NCBI GenBank assembly: GCA_021813725.1
Contig: JAKAJN010000015.1
Coordinates: 1 to 40,070, forward strand
Origin: a bacterium
GTDB taxonomy: Bacteria > Gemmatimonadota > Gemmatimonadetes > Gemmatimonadales > Gemmatimonadaceae
Reading direction: 5' to 3'
Length of the DNA: 40,070 bases
This document shows positions 29,103 to 37,995 of this stretch, in pieces. Positions within the stretch are counted from its first letter, which is position 1. Every line of letters starts with the position of its first letter. Both the position numbers and the translations under genes were made by a program. A model generated the notes under the pieces. That model did not search any database. It saw nothing but the letters and a program-made list of their open reading frames with translations, and was not told where the DNA came from.

Positions 29103-30911
29103 CTAGTGAATGTCAGCGTTGTCTGGAAGAATATGCCCGTCCACGAGGGCGAGCAACCCATCGGCGGCATCGCCGCGTTGTCGCAGTTCGACCATCAGGC
29201 GCTCACGCAGCACGGCCTCCGCCGCACCCGCCGCCCCGGTCTCGAGGGCGGCCGCAGCTGCCTCCGTCGCCGCCGAAACCCGGATGCTGCGAATCAGGTG
29301 CTTCACCGCCGGCACCGAACGAGGCGCGACGCTGAGCTGGCGAATGCCAAGGCCCACGAGCGCGAAGGCCATCAGGGGCTGCGATGCCATCTCGCCGCAG
29401 ACAGACACCTCGATGCCGGCGGCCGTCCCTTCCTGCTGGGTGCGGGCAATGAGCCGCAGCACCGCGGGATGCAGCGCCTGGAACCGCTTCACCAGCGACA
29501 CGTTGCCGCGATCCACGGCGAGCGTGTACTGGACCAGGTCATTGGTGCCGATCGAGAAAAAGGCCGTCTCGCGGGCCAGGGCATCGGCGGTGATGACCGC
29601 GGCGGGTGTTTCGACCATCACGCCGAGGGGGACATCGGTGCGATGCGGGACGCCGCGCGCGGCGAGTTCCGCGGCCGCCTCGGCGAGGAGGACACGCGAC
29701 TGCCGCACTTCGTCCACCGAGACGACGAGCGGGAGCATGATGCGCAGATCGCCGTTCATCGCCGCGCGCAACAGTGCTCGCAGCTGGACCTTGAACAACT
29801 CCGGCTCATCGAGGCACATGCGGATGGCGCGCCATCCAAGGAACGGATTCGCCTCGTGCGGGAAGCCGCCGACCGGAAGCTTGTCGCCGCCGATGTCGTA
29901 GGTGCGGATGACGACCGGATGCGGCGAAAACGCGCGCAGCACTTTGCTGTACGCCTCGTACTGCTCGTCCTCGTCGGGCATCGCGGCGCGCCCCACCACC
30001 AGAAACTCGGTGCGCATGAGCCCGACGCCCTCGGCGCCGCTCGTCGCCCCCGCTGCCGCCTCGTCGGGCATGTCCACGTTGGCGCGCAACGTGATCCGCA
30101 CGCCGTCCACGCTCACCGAATCGGCCCGCGCGTATTGCTCGAGTTCACGCGCCTCCTCGAGTTCGACGCGGGCGCGCTCGCGATACTCCGCGACGCGCTC
30201 CGCCGTCGGGTCGAGCACGAGCAGGCCGTGCGTGCCGTCGAGGATGGCCGTCATCCCCGAGGCAATCTTGGCGGTCGCGTCGCGCAGGCCGACGACCGCG
30301 GGCAAGCCGAGCGAGCGCGCGAGGATGGCGACATGCGAGGTGCCCGTGCCCGCGTCGGTGGCAATGGCGCTGATCGCCTCGCGGTCGAACTGCACCGTCA
30401 GCGAGGGGGTGAGGTCGTGCGTGACCAGAATCGCGTTGCTCCCCTTCGGCAGGTCCACCGGATCGCGATCGGGGAGGTCGAGCAGGAGCGACAGGACGCG
30501 GATCTGGACGTCGAGCAGGTCGCTGACGCGTTCGCGCATCAGCGCGTTGGTGGAGCGGGCGAAGTGCTCGCGCCACTCGAGGAGCACCAGGTCGAAGGCC
30601 TTCTCCGCCACAAAGCCCTGGCGGATGAGCGTCTCGGCACTCGTCCGCAGGTCGGCATCGTCGCAGATGGAGATCTGGACGTCGAAAATGGCGGCCTCCT
30701 CGGGGCCGGCGTGCTGCTCGACGCGGTCGCGCACCTTGCGCAGACGAACGATCGCCTGGTCGCACGCGGCGTGGAGGCGCTCGATCTCGCGCGGCGCGTA
30801 CTCGGGTTCCACGGTGCGCGCCGGGACCTCGGGCACTTCCCAACGCAGGAGATGCACGGGCCCGATGACGATGCCGGGCGAGGCGGGAACTCCGGAGACC
30901 GCGATCGTCAC
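29103..30911 (-). CDS. ptsI: PTS enzyme I (phosphoenolpyruvate-protein phosphotransferase)
   Basis: EI takes phosphate from phosphoenolpyruvate and passes it to HPr. The 602-residue protein has the usual order: helical HPr-binding domain, the phospho-His domain with His193 in [18 protein letters not shown], and the PEP-binding barrel. In the barrel are [52 protein letters not shown] and the active Cys505 in VCGEMA. All catalytic residues appear intact. The GTG start abuts the HPr stop (TGA-GTG). It is somewhat longer than E. coli EI (575) because of an Ala-rich C-terminal tail. Confidence 0.97.
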   Translation of the reverse strand: MTIAVSGVPASPGIVIGPVHLLRWEVPEVPARTVEPEYAPREIERLHAACDQAIVRLRKVRDRVEQHAGPEEAAIFDVQISICDDADLRTSAETLIRQGFVAEKAFDLVLLEWREHFARSTNALMRERVSDLLDVQIRVLSLLLDLPDRDPVDLPKGSNAILVTHDLTPSLTVQFDREAISAIATDAGTGTSHVAILARSLGLPAVVGLRDATAKIASGMTAILDGTHGLLVLDPTAERVAEYRERARVELEEARELEQYARADSVSVDGVRITLRANVDMPDEAAAGATSGAEGVGLMRTEFLVVGRAAMPDEDEQYEAYSKVLRAFSPHPVVIRTYDIGGDKLPVGGFPHEANPFLGWRAIRMCLDEPELFKVQLRALLRAAMNGDLRIMLPLVVSVDEVRQSRVLLAEAAAELAARGVPHRTDVPLGVMVETPAAVITADALARETAFFSIGTNDLVQYTLAVDRGNVSLVKRFQALHPAVLRLIARTQQEGTAAGIEVSVCGEMASQPLMAFALVGLGIRQLSVAPRSVPAVKHLIRSIRVSAATEAAAAALETGAAGAAEAVLRERLMVELRQRGDAADGLLALVDGHILPDNADIH

Positions 30912-31178
30912 TCAGCCCTCGCCGAACCGCGTGTGCACGAGCGCCACGAGCGCGTCCACCGCGGCCGTCTCGTCGTCGCCGATGGCGCGAATGAGGATCG
31001 TCGCGCCACACTCGGCGGCCAGCATCATCACGCCCATGATGCTCTTGCCGTTCACCTCGAGATCATCGCGCACGATGGTGATGGCCGAACGGAACCGTGC
31101 GGCGACCTTCACGATCTCCGCCGCGGGACGCGCGTGGATGCCGTGACTGTTCTGCACTTCGACCGAGCGTTCGACCAT
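30912..31178 (-). CDS. ptsH: Phosphocarrier protein HPr
   Basis: HPr carries phosphate between EI and EIIA. The 88-residue protein has the phospho-His15 in SHGIHARPA and the regulatory Ser46 in VNGKSIMG, the residue that HPr kinase modifies. Both control points are therefore present. Its ATG overlaps the EIID stop by one base (TGATG). A much longer frame extends upstream through the EIID gene but has no similarity to anything; the 88-residue version matches the family exactly. Confidence 0.97.
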   Translation of the reverse strand: MVERSVEVQNSHGIHARPAAEIVKVAARFRSAITIVRDDLEVNGKSIMGVMMLAAECGATILIRAIGDDETAAVDALVALVHTRFGEG

Positions 31179-31936
31179 CAGCGGACCACCGAATAGAGGA
31201 AGAAGAGCAGCAGGAGCGCGACGCCGACCCGCCAGCCGTCCACGCGGGCCTGCCACCGGGTGAGTGCGACCGCAAGCAACGCGGCCGCGCCGAGCGCGAG
31301 GCCAAACGGGCGCAGCGGCGCACCCGACAACCGCAAGAGCACAAGCGGCAGTGCCGCACCGGCGACCGCCGCAAGCGCCCGCGCCACGTGCAGGGGGCCC
31401 GTGCGCAACACGGGGCTCGCAAGCGCTGACGCCACCTTGAGCCCCTCGCGATACCCCGCGCGCAGCCCCCACGCACGGAGGGCCACATGTCCGACGTTGT
31501 AAGTTCCCACAAAGACGAAGAGCACGCCAGCGGCGGAGGCGCCGAGCCCGTACGCCAGGAGTGCGAGCGCGGAACAGAACGGCAGCCAGCCGGCCCATAC
31601 CAGCCGGTCGCCGGCCGCCCCGAGCGGGCCACAGCACGCGGTGCGGAAGCGCTCCACGCGGTCGGGCTGCTCTCCCTCGAGTTCCGCGCGCACCAGCGCG
31701 CCGACGGCGAGCGCCGCCAGATACGGATGCGCGTTGAAGTAGCGGCTGTGCCGCGCCATCGCCGCGCGATACGCCTCGCCGTCGCGTCCGCCCGGCAGGA
31801 GCCGGAACGCCGGTTCCGCCGCGTAGGCGATGCCGTTGCCGATCATCGCCTCGTAGTTGTAGCTCCCCTGCACGGCGAAGAGCCGCGCGAAGACGTGCAG
31901 CCAGGTGCCCGGCGGCAGCGAGCGCGGCGGCGTCAT
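31178..31936 (-). CDS. PTS mannose-family EIID membrane component
   Basis: The 252-residue protein shows the EIID pattern: an N-terminal FARLFAVQGSYNYEAMIGNGIAYA, then FNAHPYLAALAVGALVR, a central CCGPLGAAGDRLVWAG segment, and hydrophobic helices towards the C-terminus (LLLFFLYSVV). It pairs with EIIC to make the membrane part. It is shorter than ManZ of E. coli (about 283 residues), so some loops are reduced. Substrate unknown. Start and stop overlap with its neighbours by 4 and 1 nt. Confidence 0.88.
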   Translation of the reverse strand: MTPPRSLPPGTWLHVFARLFAVQGSYNYEAMIGNGIAYAAEPAFRLLPGGRDGEAYRAAMARHSRYFNAHPYLAALAVGALVRAELEGEQPDRVERFRTACCGPLGAAGDRLVWAGWLPFCSALALLAYGLGASAAGVLFVFVGTYNVGHVALRAWGLRAGYREGLKVASALASPVLRTGPLHVARALAAVAGAALPLVLLRLSGAPLRPFGLALGAAALLAVALTRWQARVDGWRVGVALLLLFFLYSVVR

Positions 31937-32628
31937 CGCAGCACCACGACGGCGGCGCCGGCGAGCAGGCCAACCAGTAGATAGCGGACGTAGTCACGAG
32001 CGGTGTGCACGACCTTCCAGACGGCGCCGCCCGCCACGCCGGTGGCGAGCACGGCGACGACGGCGAGCGACGTCTCGCCACTCACCGTGTGCAGAGCATC
32101 CACCAGCGCCGCACGAAGCGGGAGCATGACCATCACGAACAGCGCCGTCACCGCGCCGGCGCGCCCGAAATCAAGAATCATCCCGGTCCAGTGCACCGAT
32201 ACGAGCGCGGTGGCGTCACCCGCGGCGAGCGCATCGCGATAGCGCTCCGCCACGGAGAGGTTGAAGCGGCGCAGCCAGACCAGCGTCTGCCCACCGACCA
32301 TCGCCGCGCAGAGGCCGCACAGCACGGCCATCGGGAGCGTGCGCGCGACGAGTTCGGCGTTCCCCGGCACCGCCGCCATGGCGCCGGCCGCTACTGCGGC
32401 CGGCCCCCACTCGGGATACCGCGATGCGCCGAACGGCATCGTCTCCAGCGCGAAGCACTCGAGCAAGACGCCCACCAGCAAGCCGCTGGCGGTGTCGCCG
32501 CACAGCCACCCGCCCAGCGTGGCGGAAACGAGCGGCCGCGAGAGCATCGCCTGCGGAAATGACACGAAATCGAGGCCGACGATGGCGCCGACGATCGTCA
32601 GGTGGATGAGAGTCACCGGATCGATCAT
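31933..32628 (-). CDS. PTS mannose/sorbose-family EIIC membrane component
   Basis: The 231-residue, highly hydrophobic product has the IIC features: VGAIVGLDFVSFPQAMLSRP, LGGWLCGDTASGLLVGVLLE, and the EWGPAAVAAGAMAA segment. About seven membrane segments can be drawn. It is about 35 residues shorter than E. coli ManY. With EIID it should form the transmembrane channel or, if the system is regulatory, a membrane anchor. The gene lies between EIIB and EIID with 4-nt overlaps on both sides. Confidence 0.87.
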   Translation of the reverse strand: MIDPVTLIHLTIVGAIVGLDFVSFPQAMLSRPLVSATLGGWLCGDTASGLLVGVLLECFALETMPFGASRYPEWGPAAVAAGAMAAVPGNAELVARTLPMAVLCGLCAAMVGGQTLVWLRRFNLSVAERYRDALAAGDATALVSVHWTGMILDFGRAGAVTALFVMVMLPLRAALVDALHTVSGETSLAVVAVLATGVAGGAVWKVVHTARDYVRYLLVGLLAGAAVVVLR

Positions 32629-33113
32629 CCACCGCTCCGCGCGAGCAGCTCGTCGAGCGGCACGGGATCCGCGCCGGGGACATCCTGCGCCGTGACATCC
32701 ACGCCCCGCGCTCCGATGGCCCGCAGGTCGGACTCTTCGCCGGCATCGAGAAAGACATACCGCAATCGCGGCGAGCGTCCCGCGCGATGGTGCAGGCCAC
32801 CGACGTTCACGCGGGTGATCGCCGGGTCACGCTCGACCAGGGAGCGCATGGTCGCCGTGCCGCCGGTGAGCAGCAGTCCCGGGTCGGGGAGCTGTCGATA
32901 TTCGGCAAGGTGCGAGAGCGCGCTCTCCACGGACTCGAAGTAGACGGCCATCTCCGGCGGCACGCCCATGCGGTAGAGATCCCGCTCCCAGTCGCTCGCC
33001 GCCACCTGATCGTCCACGAGGACGAGGAAGCCGAGGGCGAGCGGCTGTCCCCACCCCACGACGACCTGGCCATGCACAAGCCGGTCGTCAATGCGGTAGA
33101 CTTCAATCGCCAC
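32625..33113 (-). CDS. PTS mannose/sorbose-family EIIB component
   Basis: The 162-residue cytosolic protein matches EIIB of this family. The phospho-His14 lies in RIDDRLVHGQVVVGW, followed by LVLVDDQVAASDWERDLYRMGVP. Here phosphate passes from EIIA-His to EIIB-His. Later segments (INVGGLHH-type NVGGLHHRAG and RYVFLDAGEESDLRAIGARGV) also fit. It starts with GTG and overlaps EIIA by 11 nt. Confidence 0.93.
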   Translation of the reverse strand: MAIEVYRIDDRLVHGQVVVGWGQPLALGFLVLVDDQVAASDWERDLYRMGVPPEMAVYFESVESALSHLAEYRQLPDPGLLLTGGTATMRSLVERDPAITRVNVGGLHHRAGRSPRLRYVFLDAGEESDLRAIGARGVDVTAQDVPGADPVPLDELLARSGG

Positions 33114-33504
33114 CCGCGCCCTCCTCGGCGACGCACATCGCGGCTTGACCCTTGGCGACGGCCTGCCGCCAGGTGTCGGGCGCGATGCTCGACGCCATCA
33201 CGAAGGCCAGCAGCATCGGCAGGTTGGCGCCGCAGACGACGGCGAGCCCCGGCGATTCACGGGCAATGCGCCGCGCCGCGATGGTGCAGCTCCCGGCCGG
33301 CAAGTCGGTGAACACCACGATGGCACCCGAGGCGACGAGTTCGCACCGCAAGGCGTCCACCAGCTCCACGCCGCCAAGGTTTGCGTTGCTGAACGGGAGC
33401 AGGCGCGCCGCCGCGGCCGCTCCCGCGACGCGCGCAACCGCGCTCACGAGCCCCTCGGCCAGGTCGCCATGCGCAGCGACGATCGCGCGCGGGCCCTCAC
33501 TCAT
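33103..33504 (-). CDS. PTS mannose-family EIIA component
   Basis: The 133-residue protein has the EIIA-Man fold pattern: IVAAHGDLAEGLVSAV with phospho-His12, then IVVFTDLPAGSCT and VVCGANLPMLLAFV. It accepts phosphate from HPr and passes it to EIIB. The ATG overlaps the end of hprK by 8 nt, so the kinase and the PTS are physically tied. Related EIIA proteins without transport partners act in regulation; here all partners are present. Confidence 0.93.
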   Translation of the reverse strand: MSEGPRAIVAAHGDLAEGLVSAVARVAGAAAAARLLPFSNANLGGVELVDALRCELVASGAIVVFTDLPAGSCTIAARRIARESPGLAVVCGANLPMLLAFVMASSIAPDTWRQAVAKGQAAMCVAEEGAGGD

Positions 33505-34465
33505 CGTCGTCGAGCAGGTACTTGCGCACGTCGCCGGCGCGCTGGACCATCTTGGCCTTGAGCCGCTCGTTGAACGAGTGGGCGGCATCCACGCCGGTGT
33601 AGCGCAGGAGGTGGTTCATCGCGATCACTTCCGAGATGACCGTGATGTTCTTCCCGGGGTTCAATGGTACCGTGATCTTGGGAAGATCCACGCCGAGGAT
33701 GTTGACGGTCTGGCCGTCGAGGCCGGTGCGGTCCACCTGCAGGTTCTTGTCCCAGACCACGAGGTCCACCACCACCTCGATGCGCTTCTGCTGGCGCACG
33801 GAGTGAATGCCGAAGATCGCACTCACGTCAATGAGGCCGACACCGCGGATTTCCATGAAATGCCGCTGCAGTTCGTGCCCCCGCCCGATCACGATGTCGG
33901 CCCCCTTGCGGCGGGCGAGCACCAGGTCGTCGGCGACGAGCCGGTGGCCCCGCTCCACGAGGTCGAGCACGCACTCCGACTTGCCGATGCCGCTTTCGCC
34001 GGTGAAGAGCAGGCCGACGCCGAAGACGTCGGCGAGCGAGCCGTGCAGGGAGATGGAGGGCGAAAACTCGTTCTCCAGGAACGGCGTGATGATGCGGTAG
34101 AACTCGCGCGTGTTCAGCCCGGAGATCAGCAGCGAAACGCCGGCGCGGCGCGCTTCGTCGTCCATGCCCTCGGGCAGCGATTGCCCCTTCGTGACCATCA
34201 CGCACGGAAGCGGATAGCCGAAGTACGTGCGCAAGTTGCGGCGCCGCGTCTCCTCGTCGAGCGCGGCCAGGTAGGTGATCTCCGTCTCGCCAAGCACCTG
34301 CACGCGCTGGTGCACGAACCGTCCGGTGTATCCGGCGAGTACGAGTCCCGGACCCGAGGCATCGGAGGTGGGGATCTCCCGCGACAGTCCCTCCGGACTG
34401 CCGAGCACGGTGAGCGCGAGCGCCTCGCCCATGCGCTCCACCAGTCCGCGAACGGTCAGCGCCAT
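33497..34465 (-). CDS. hprK: HPr kinase/phosphorylase
   Basis: HprK adds and removes phosphate at Ser46 of HPr, linking PTS state to metabolism. The 322-residue protein has the N-terminal domain, then His141 followed by GSLADVFGVGLLFTGESGIGKS, with the P-loop at residues 156-163. The second signature is MEIRGVGLIDVSAIFGI. A VRQQKRIE segment and the C-terminal helix are also seen. The ATG at 34465 (MALTVRGLVERMG) fits the family; the frame further upstream overlaps the hpf-like gene. rapZ, often next to hprK, is absent here. Confidence 0.96.
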   Translation of the reverse strand: MALTVRGLVERMGEALALTVLGSPEGLSREIPTSDASGPGLVLAGYTGRFVHQRVQVLGETEITYLAALDEETRRRNLRTYFGYPLPCVMVTKGQSLPEGMDDEARRAGVSLLISGLNTREFYRIITPFLENEFSPSISLHGSLADVFGVGLLFTGESGIGKSECVLDLVERGHRLVADDLVLARRKGADIVIGRGHELQRHFMEIRGVGLIDVSAIFGIHSVRQQKRIEVVVDLVVWDKNLQVDRTGLDGQTVNILGVDLPKITVPLNPGKNITVISEVIAMNHLLRYTGVDAAHSFNERLKAKMVQRAGDVRKYLLDDDE

Positions 34466-34472
34466 GCGCGGC

Positions 34473-34778
34473 TCACCCGTGCGCCGCCGGGCGCCGCCCC
34501 GGCGTATGACGTTCCTTCGACGCCTGGCGCACCAGCTTGAGCAACGCCGCGTTGAGCGCCGGCCCCCAGTAGCGCCCGGCGGCCGTCGCCACGAGGCGCG
34601 TGCCACGCGGCGCGGTGAAGACAATCTCGACGCGGCGCTCCGGTCCGTCCTCGTCGAAGCGGACGGTGGCGCCGGTGGCACGCGGAATCCGCACCGCCGA
34701 CTTCAGGACGGCACGCTCCGCCTTCTTGAGCATGGACTGCGTCAGACTGACACCGCTGTGCTTGAAGACCAACTGCAC
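34473..34778 (-). CDS. Probable ribosome hibernation promoting factor (HPF/RaiA family)
   Basis: The 101-residue product begins MQLVFKHSGVSLTQSMLKKAERAV, split here as MQLVFKHSGVSL and SMLKKAERAVLK, and resembles short HPF/RaiA in strand-helix pattern. Later it shows strands RRVEIVFTAPRGTRL and a helix with LNAALLKLVRQ, ending in a basic tail. These proteins bind the 30S A/P sites in stationary phase. The similarity is by pattern and by position: hpf or raiA genes often sit next to hprK/ptsN-type genes. It lacks the long C-terminal dimerisation domain of long HPF. It could be a divergent relative. Confidence 0.6.
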   Translation of the reverse strand: MQLVFKHSGVSLTQSMLKKAERAVLKSAVRIPRATGATVRFDEDGPERRVEIVFTAPRGTRLVATAAGRYWGPALNAALLKLVRQASKERHTPGRRPAAHG

Positions 34779-34782
34779 GATG

Positions 34783-35889
34783 TTATCCTCCGGTCTGAAT
34801 CACCTGTTGAAGGTGCGTGGCCGTCTCATCGGCAGCGCGTTCCCACGTGAACGATTCCGCAAACTGGCGACCGCTCGCCCCCAGACGCCGGACCAGCTCG
34901 GGCGACGCGCAGAGGCGCTGGAGCGCCGCCGCCATCGCCGCGACGTCCCCGTGCGGCACGAGAAATCCCGTCTCGCCATCCCGCACCGACTCGCGAATGC
35001 CCGGCGAGTTGGAGGCAACCACGGGCGTGCCGCACGCCGAGGCCTCGATATTGGTGAGTCCCCACCCTTCCTTGGGCGACGCAAAGGCCGTGGCCCACGA
35101 GCGGCGCAGCAGCGCCAGCTTCTCGGCTTCGCTCACAAAGCCAAGAAACCGCACGCGAGCCCCGAGGTCAAGCGACGCGACGAGGTGCTCGAGGGCTGGC
35201 CGATAGTCGCCCTCGCCGGCAATTTCGAGGATCGCGCGCGAATCGGCGACCTGGGCAAAGGCGCGGATCACCAGGTCGACGCCCTTGTACTTCTTGAGCC
35301 GACCAAGGTACGCAAAGACGGGGGTCGGCGCCCGCTGCGCCTCGTCGGGCGTGTAATACCCGCACGATGCACCGGGATAGATCACCCGCACGGCCGCGCG
35401 CGCGATGCCCCGCGCCACGAGATCGTCGGCGGTACTCTCGCTGATCGCCTCGAAGGGGGTCGCGCGATACACCGAAGGAATGGGACGCTCCGACAACCAG
35501 ACCGCCGCGGCAAGGGGCGCCGGCAGTTCCTGAAAGGCGGTGCCGCCGAAGAGGTGCGGCACGCACGCCACGGTACGACGCGCCCCCCACAGCGGCGTGT
35601 ACAAGGGCATCTTGTTGATGTCCTCGACCACGACGTCGAACGGCTGACGAGTGAGCTGCCGGCGGTAGTACGCCCACGCCCGAAGCGCAAACGTCTGACG
35701 GATGCCGGTGCGGTGGACGTCGATGCCGCCAAGCGTCGCCCGTGGCGCGGCACCGGGCCAGCCACCGCAGAGCATCGTGACCTCGTGGCCGCGCGCGGCC
35801 AGCCGCTCGAAAATCTCGTGCAGGTGGATCTCGGCGCCACCGGCCAGCGGATTCTCGCGGTCCTGCCAGTTGACCACCAGGAGCCGCAC
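34783..35889 (-). CDS. GT4-family glycosyltransferase
   Basis: A 368-residue retaining sugar transferase of the GT-B fold. The N-terminal lobe starts MRLLVVNWQDRENPLAGGAE with the GGAE acceptor-site loop. The C-terminal lobe has FAYLGRLKKYKGVDLVI, then RFLGFVSEAEKLALLRR, and the donor-binding SPKEGWGLTNIEASACGTPV with the EX7E glutamates. No signal peptide is present, so it acts at the cytosolic side of the membrane, likely on envelope or exopolysaccharide precursors. Sugar and acceptor are unknown. It abuts nusB and the hpf-like gene, so it is embedded in an otherwise housekeeping operon. Confidence 0.88.
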   Translation of the reverse strand: MRLLVVNWQDRENPLAGGAEIHLHEIFERLAARGHEVTMLCGGWPGAAPRATLGGIDVHRTGIRQTFALRAWAYYRRQLTRQPFDVVVEDINKMPLYTPLWGARRTVACVPHLFGGTAFQELPAPLAAAVWLSERPIPSVYRATPFEAISESTADDLVARGIARAAVRVIYPGASCGYYTPDEAQRAPTPVFAYLGRLKKYKGVDLVIRAFAQVADSRAILEIAGEGDYRPALEHLVASLDLGARVRFLGFVSEAEKLALLRRSWATAFASPKEGWGLTNIEASACGTPVVASNSPGIRESVRDGETGFLVPHGDVAAMAAALQRLCASPELVRRLGASGRQFAESFTWERAADETATHLQQVIQTGG

Positions 35890-36302
35890 TAGAGACGCCC
35901 CATGCGCCGCGCCAGCGCGTCGAGCACGCCATTGACGAAGCGCGCGCTCTGCGCGCTGCCAAACCGCTCGGCCAGGCGCACCGCTTCCTGGAGCACCACG
36001 CGCGAGGGCGTGGCGCCCTGCGTCAACTCGGCGGCGGCGAGCCGCAGGACGCAGCGTTCGATGGCACCGAGGCGATCGAGCCGCCAGTTCGTGGTCACGT
36101 CGCCGAGGTCGCGATCGAGATCGCCGCCCTGACTCTGGATGATCCGCAGCAGCGCATCGGCGAAGGCGCGCTCCTCGGGGGCGACCATCAAGTCGTCCCA
36201 GACCAGCGCGGCCACGCGATCCAACGGCATCGCCTCACGCAGGTCCCACGCGTAGAGCGCCTGCAGGGCGCGCGCGCGCCCGCGCGTCTCGAGGCGAGCC
36301 AT
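35889..36302 (-). CDS. nusB: Transcription antitermination factor NusB
   Basis: NusB works with NusE (S10) in antitermination of rRNA operons. The 137-residue helical protein has the family pattern RGRARALQALYAWDLRE at the N-terminus, NWRLDRLGAIERCVLRLAAAEL in the middle and VVLQEAVRLAERFG with FVNGVLD near the end. Start ATG 36302 overlaps the ribH stop by one base. The ribH-nusB order is common in many bacteria, which supports both calls. Confidence 0.95.
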   Translation of the reverse strand: MARLETRGRARALQALYAWDLREAMPLDRVAALVWDDLMVAPEERAFADALLRIIQSQGGDLDRDLGDVTTNWRLDRLGAIERCVLRLAAAELTQGATPSRVVLQEAVRLAERFGSAQSARFVNGVLDALARRMGRL

Positions 36303-36793
36303 CAGGCGTCGTCCTCGTCCGTCGCGCCGGCGTCGAGCAAGCCGAACAAGTCGGCCATCTCGAGGGCGGCCAATGCCGCATCCCATCCCTTGTTGCCGTG
36401 ATCGCCGCCGGCACGTGCCTGCGCCTGCTCGAGCGTATCGGTCGTCAGCAGCGCAAAGCCGATCGGCACGCCGTACTCGCCCTGCAGCAGGGAAAGTCCG
36501 CGCGAGGCCTCGCCGGCGACGAAGTCGAAGTGCGGCGTCTCGCCACGAATGACCGCACCGCAGACGACCACGGCGTCGTAGCGTTCGGTCATCAGGAGGC
36601 GAGCCGTCGCGGCGGGAAGTTCCCACGCGCCCGGCACCCAGACGACGTCCACGTCGTCCGCGCGTGCGCCGTGACGCACGAGGCAGTCGAGCGCCCCGTC
36701 CACGAGCGGCTGGGTGATCGTACCATTGAATCGGCTGCCGACGACCGCGAAGCGCCGACCGGTGCCGCGAGGGGTTCCTTCAAACTCGGCCAT
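36302..36793 (-). CDS. ribH: 6,7-dimethyl-8-ribityllumazine synthase
   Basis: RibH condenses the RibA-derived pyrimidine with the RibB-derived butanone phosphate, the penultimate step to riboflavin. The 163-residue protein shows SRFNGTITQPLVDGAL near the N-terminus, VPGAWELPAATARLL, and GAVIRGETPHFDFVAGEASRGL, given here as GAVIRGETPHFDFVAGEA, with the catalytic His88. A later GNKGWDAA is also typical. The acidic C-terminal tail (TDEDDA) is a small extra. The ATG overlaps the ribBA stop by one base. Confidence 0.97.
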   Translation of the reverse strand: MAEFEGTPRGTGRRFAVVGSRFNGTITQPLVDGALDCLVRHGARADDVDVVWVPGAWELPAATARLLMTERYDAVVVCGAVIRGETPHFDFVAGEASRGLSLLQGEYGVPIGFALLTTDTLEQAQARAGGDHGNKGWDAALAALEMADLFGLLDAGATDEDDA

Positions 36794-37995
36794 CAGAGCG
36801 CCCGCAGGTGCCCGAGCTTGCGCACCTTGGTCTCGAGGTAGGCCGCATTCTCGCTCGTCGTGGGCGAAATGATTGGCACGCGCTCCCCGAGGCTGAGCCC
36901 GTACCCTTCGAGGCCGACGAGCTTCTTCGGATTGTTGGTCATCGGACGGATGGACTTGAGGCCGAGGTCCAGCAGAATCTGCGCGCCAATGCCGTAGTTC
37001 CGCAGATCGGGCGCGAAGCCCAGCTTCTCGTTGGCTTCGACCGTGTCGGCGCCCAGATCCTGCAGCTCGTACGCCTTCAGCTTGTTGAGCAGGCCGATGC
37101 CGCGCCCCTCCTGGTCGAGATAGACGATGACGCCGCGGCCGGCCTCGGCGATCATCCGCATCGCTTCGTGGAGCTGCCAACGGCAGTCGCAGCGCAGCGA
37201 ATGGAACGTGTCGCCCGTGAGGCACTTGCTGTGCATGCGCACCAGCACGTCCTCGCCCCCCTCGATCTCGCCCATGAGGAGTGCCACGTGCTCGCGGTCG
37301 TCCACGTCGTTGCGATACCCGATGACGCGAAACTGCCCGAACTCGGTAGGGAGTCGTGCCTCGGCCACCCGGTGCACCAGCCGCTCCGTCTGCAGGCGGT
37401 GCGCGACCACCTGCGCCACGGTGATGAAGGTGAGCTCATGCCGCTCGCAGAAGGCCTCGAGCTGCGGGCGCTTGGCCGTGGAGCCATCCTCGTTGAGGAT
37501 CTCGCAGATGACTCCGGCCGGCTGCAGCCCGGCCAGCCGCATCAGGTCCACCGCCGCTTCCGTGTGCCCCACGCGCTGCAACACGCCGCCCTCGCGGGCG
37601 CGCAGCGGATGCACGTGCCCGGGACGTCGAAAGTCGGACGGCACGGCCAGCGGATCGGCGCACCGGCGGATCGTGGCGGCCTGGTCACGGGCGCTGATTC
37701 CGGTGGTCACGCCGTAGCGCTGGACCGCATCCACGGTGACCGTGTAGGCAGTGCGCAGGGCGTCGGTGTTCTCGTGCCCCATCATCGGCAGGTTGAGCTG
37801 GGCAACCCGGGCGTGGCTGAGCGCCACGCAGATCATCCCCTTCGCCTGCATCAGGAAGTTCACCTTCTCGGGCGTGACGAACTCGGCCGCGAGGATGAGG
37901 TCACCCTCGTTCTCGCGGTCCTCGTCATCCGCCACGACAATGAACTTGCCGGTGCGGAGGTCGTGGAGGGCTTCCTCTAGCGTTGCGAAGGGCAT
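36793..37995 (-). CDS. ribBA: Bifunctional 3,4-DHBP synthase / GTP cyclohydrolase II
   Basis: A 400-residue fusion that makes both precursors for riboflavin. The N-terminal DHBP synthase part (about 1-200) has DDEDRENEGDL, VTTGISARDQA and GHTEAAVDL. The C-terminal GTP cyclohydrolase II part (about 205-400) has HSKCLTGDTFHSLRCDC with the three zinc cysteines and YLDQEGRGIGLLNK. A Lys replaces the more usual Glu in HSECLTGD, a small oddity next to a zinc Cys. The start at 37995 has no Shine-Dalgarno; the upstream bases are the 7-nt repeat and the end of ribE, so translation must depend on coupling to ribE. Confidence 0.96.
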   Translation of the reverse strand: MPFATLEEALHDLRTGKFIVVADDEDRENEGDLILAAEFVTPEKVNFLMQAKGMICVALSHARVAQLNLPMMGHENTDALRTAYTVTVDAVQRYGVTTGISARDQAATIRRCADPLAVPSDFRRPGHVHPLRAREGGVLQRVGHTEAAVDLMRLAGLQPAGVICEILNEDGSTAKRPQLEAFCERHELTFITVAQVVAHRLQTERLVHRVAEARLPTEFGQFRVIGYRNDVDDREHVALLMGEIEGGEDVLVRMHSKCLTGDTFHSLRCDCRWQLHEAMRMIAEAGRGVIVYLDQEGRGIGLLNKLKAYELQDLGADTVEANEKLGFAPDLRNYGIGAQILLDLGLKSIRPMTNNPKKLVGLEGYGLSLGERVPIISPTTSENAAYLETKVRKLGHLRAL

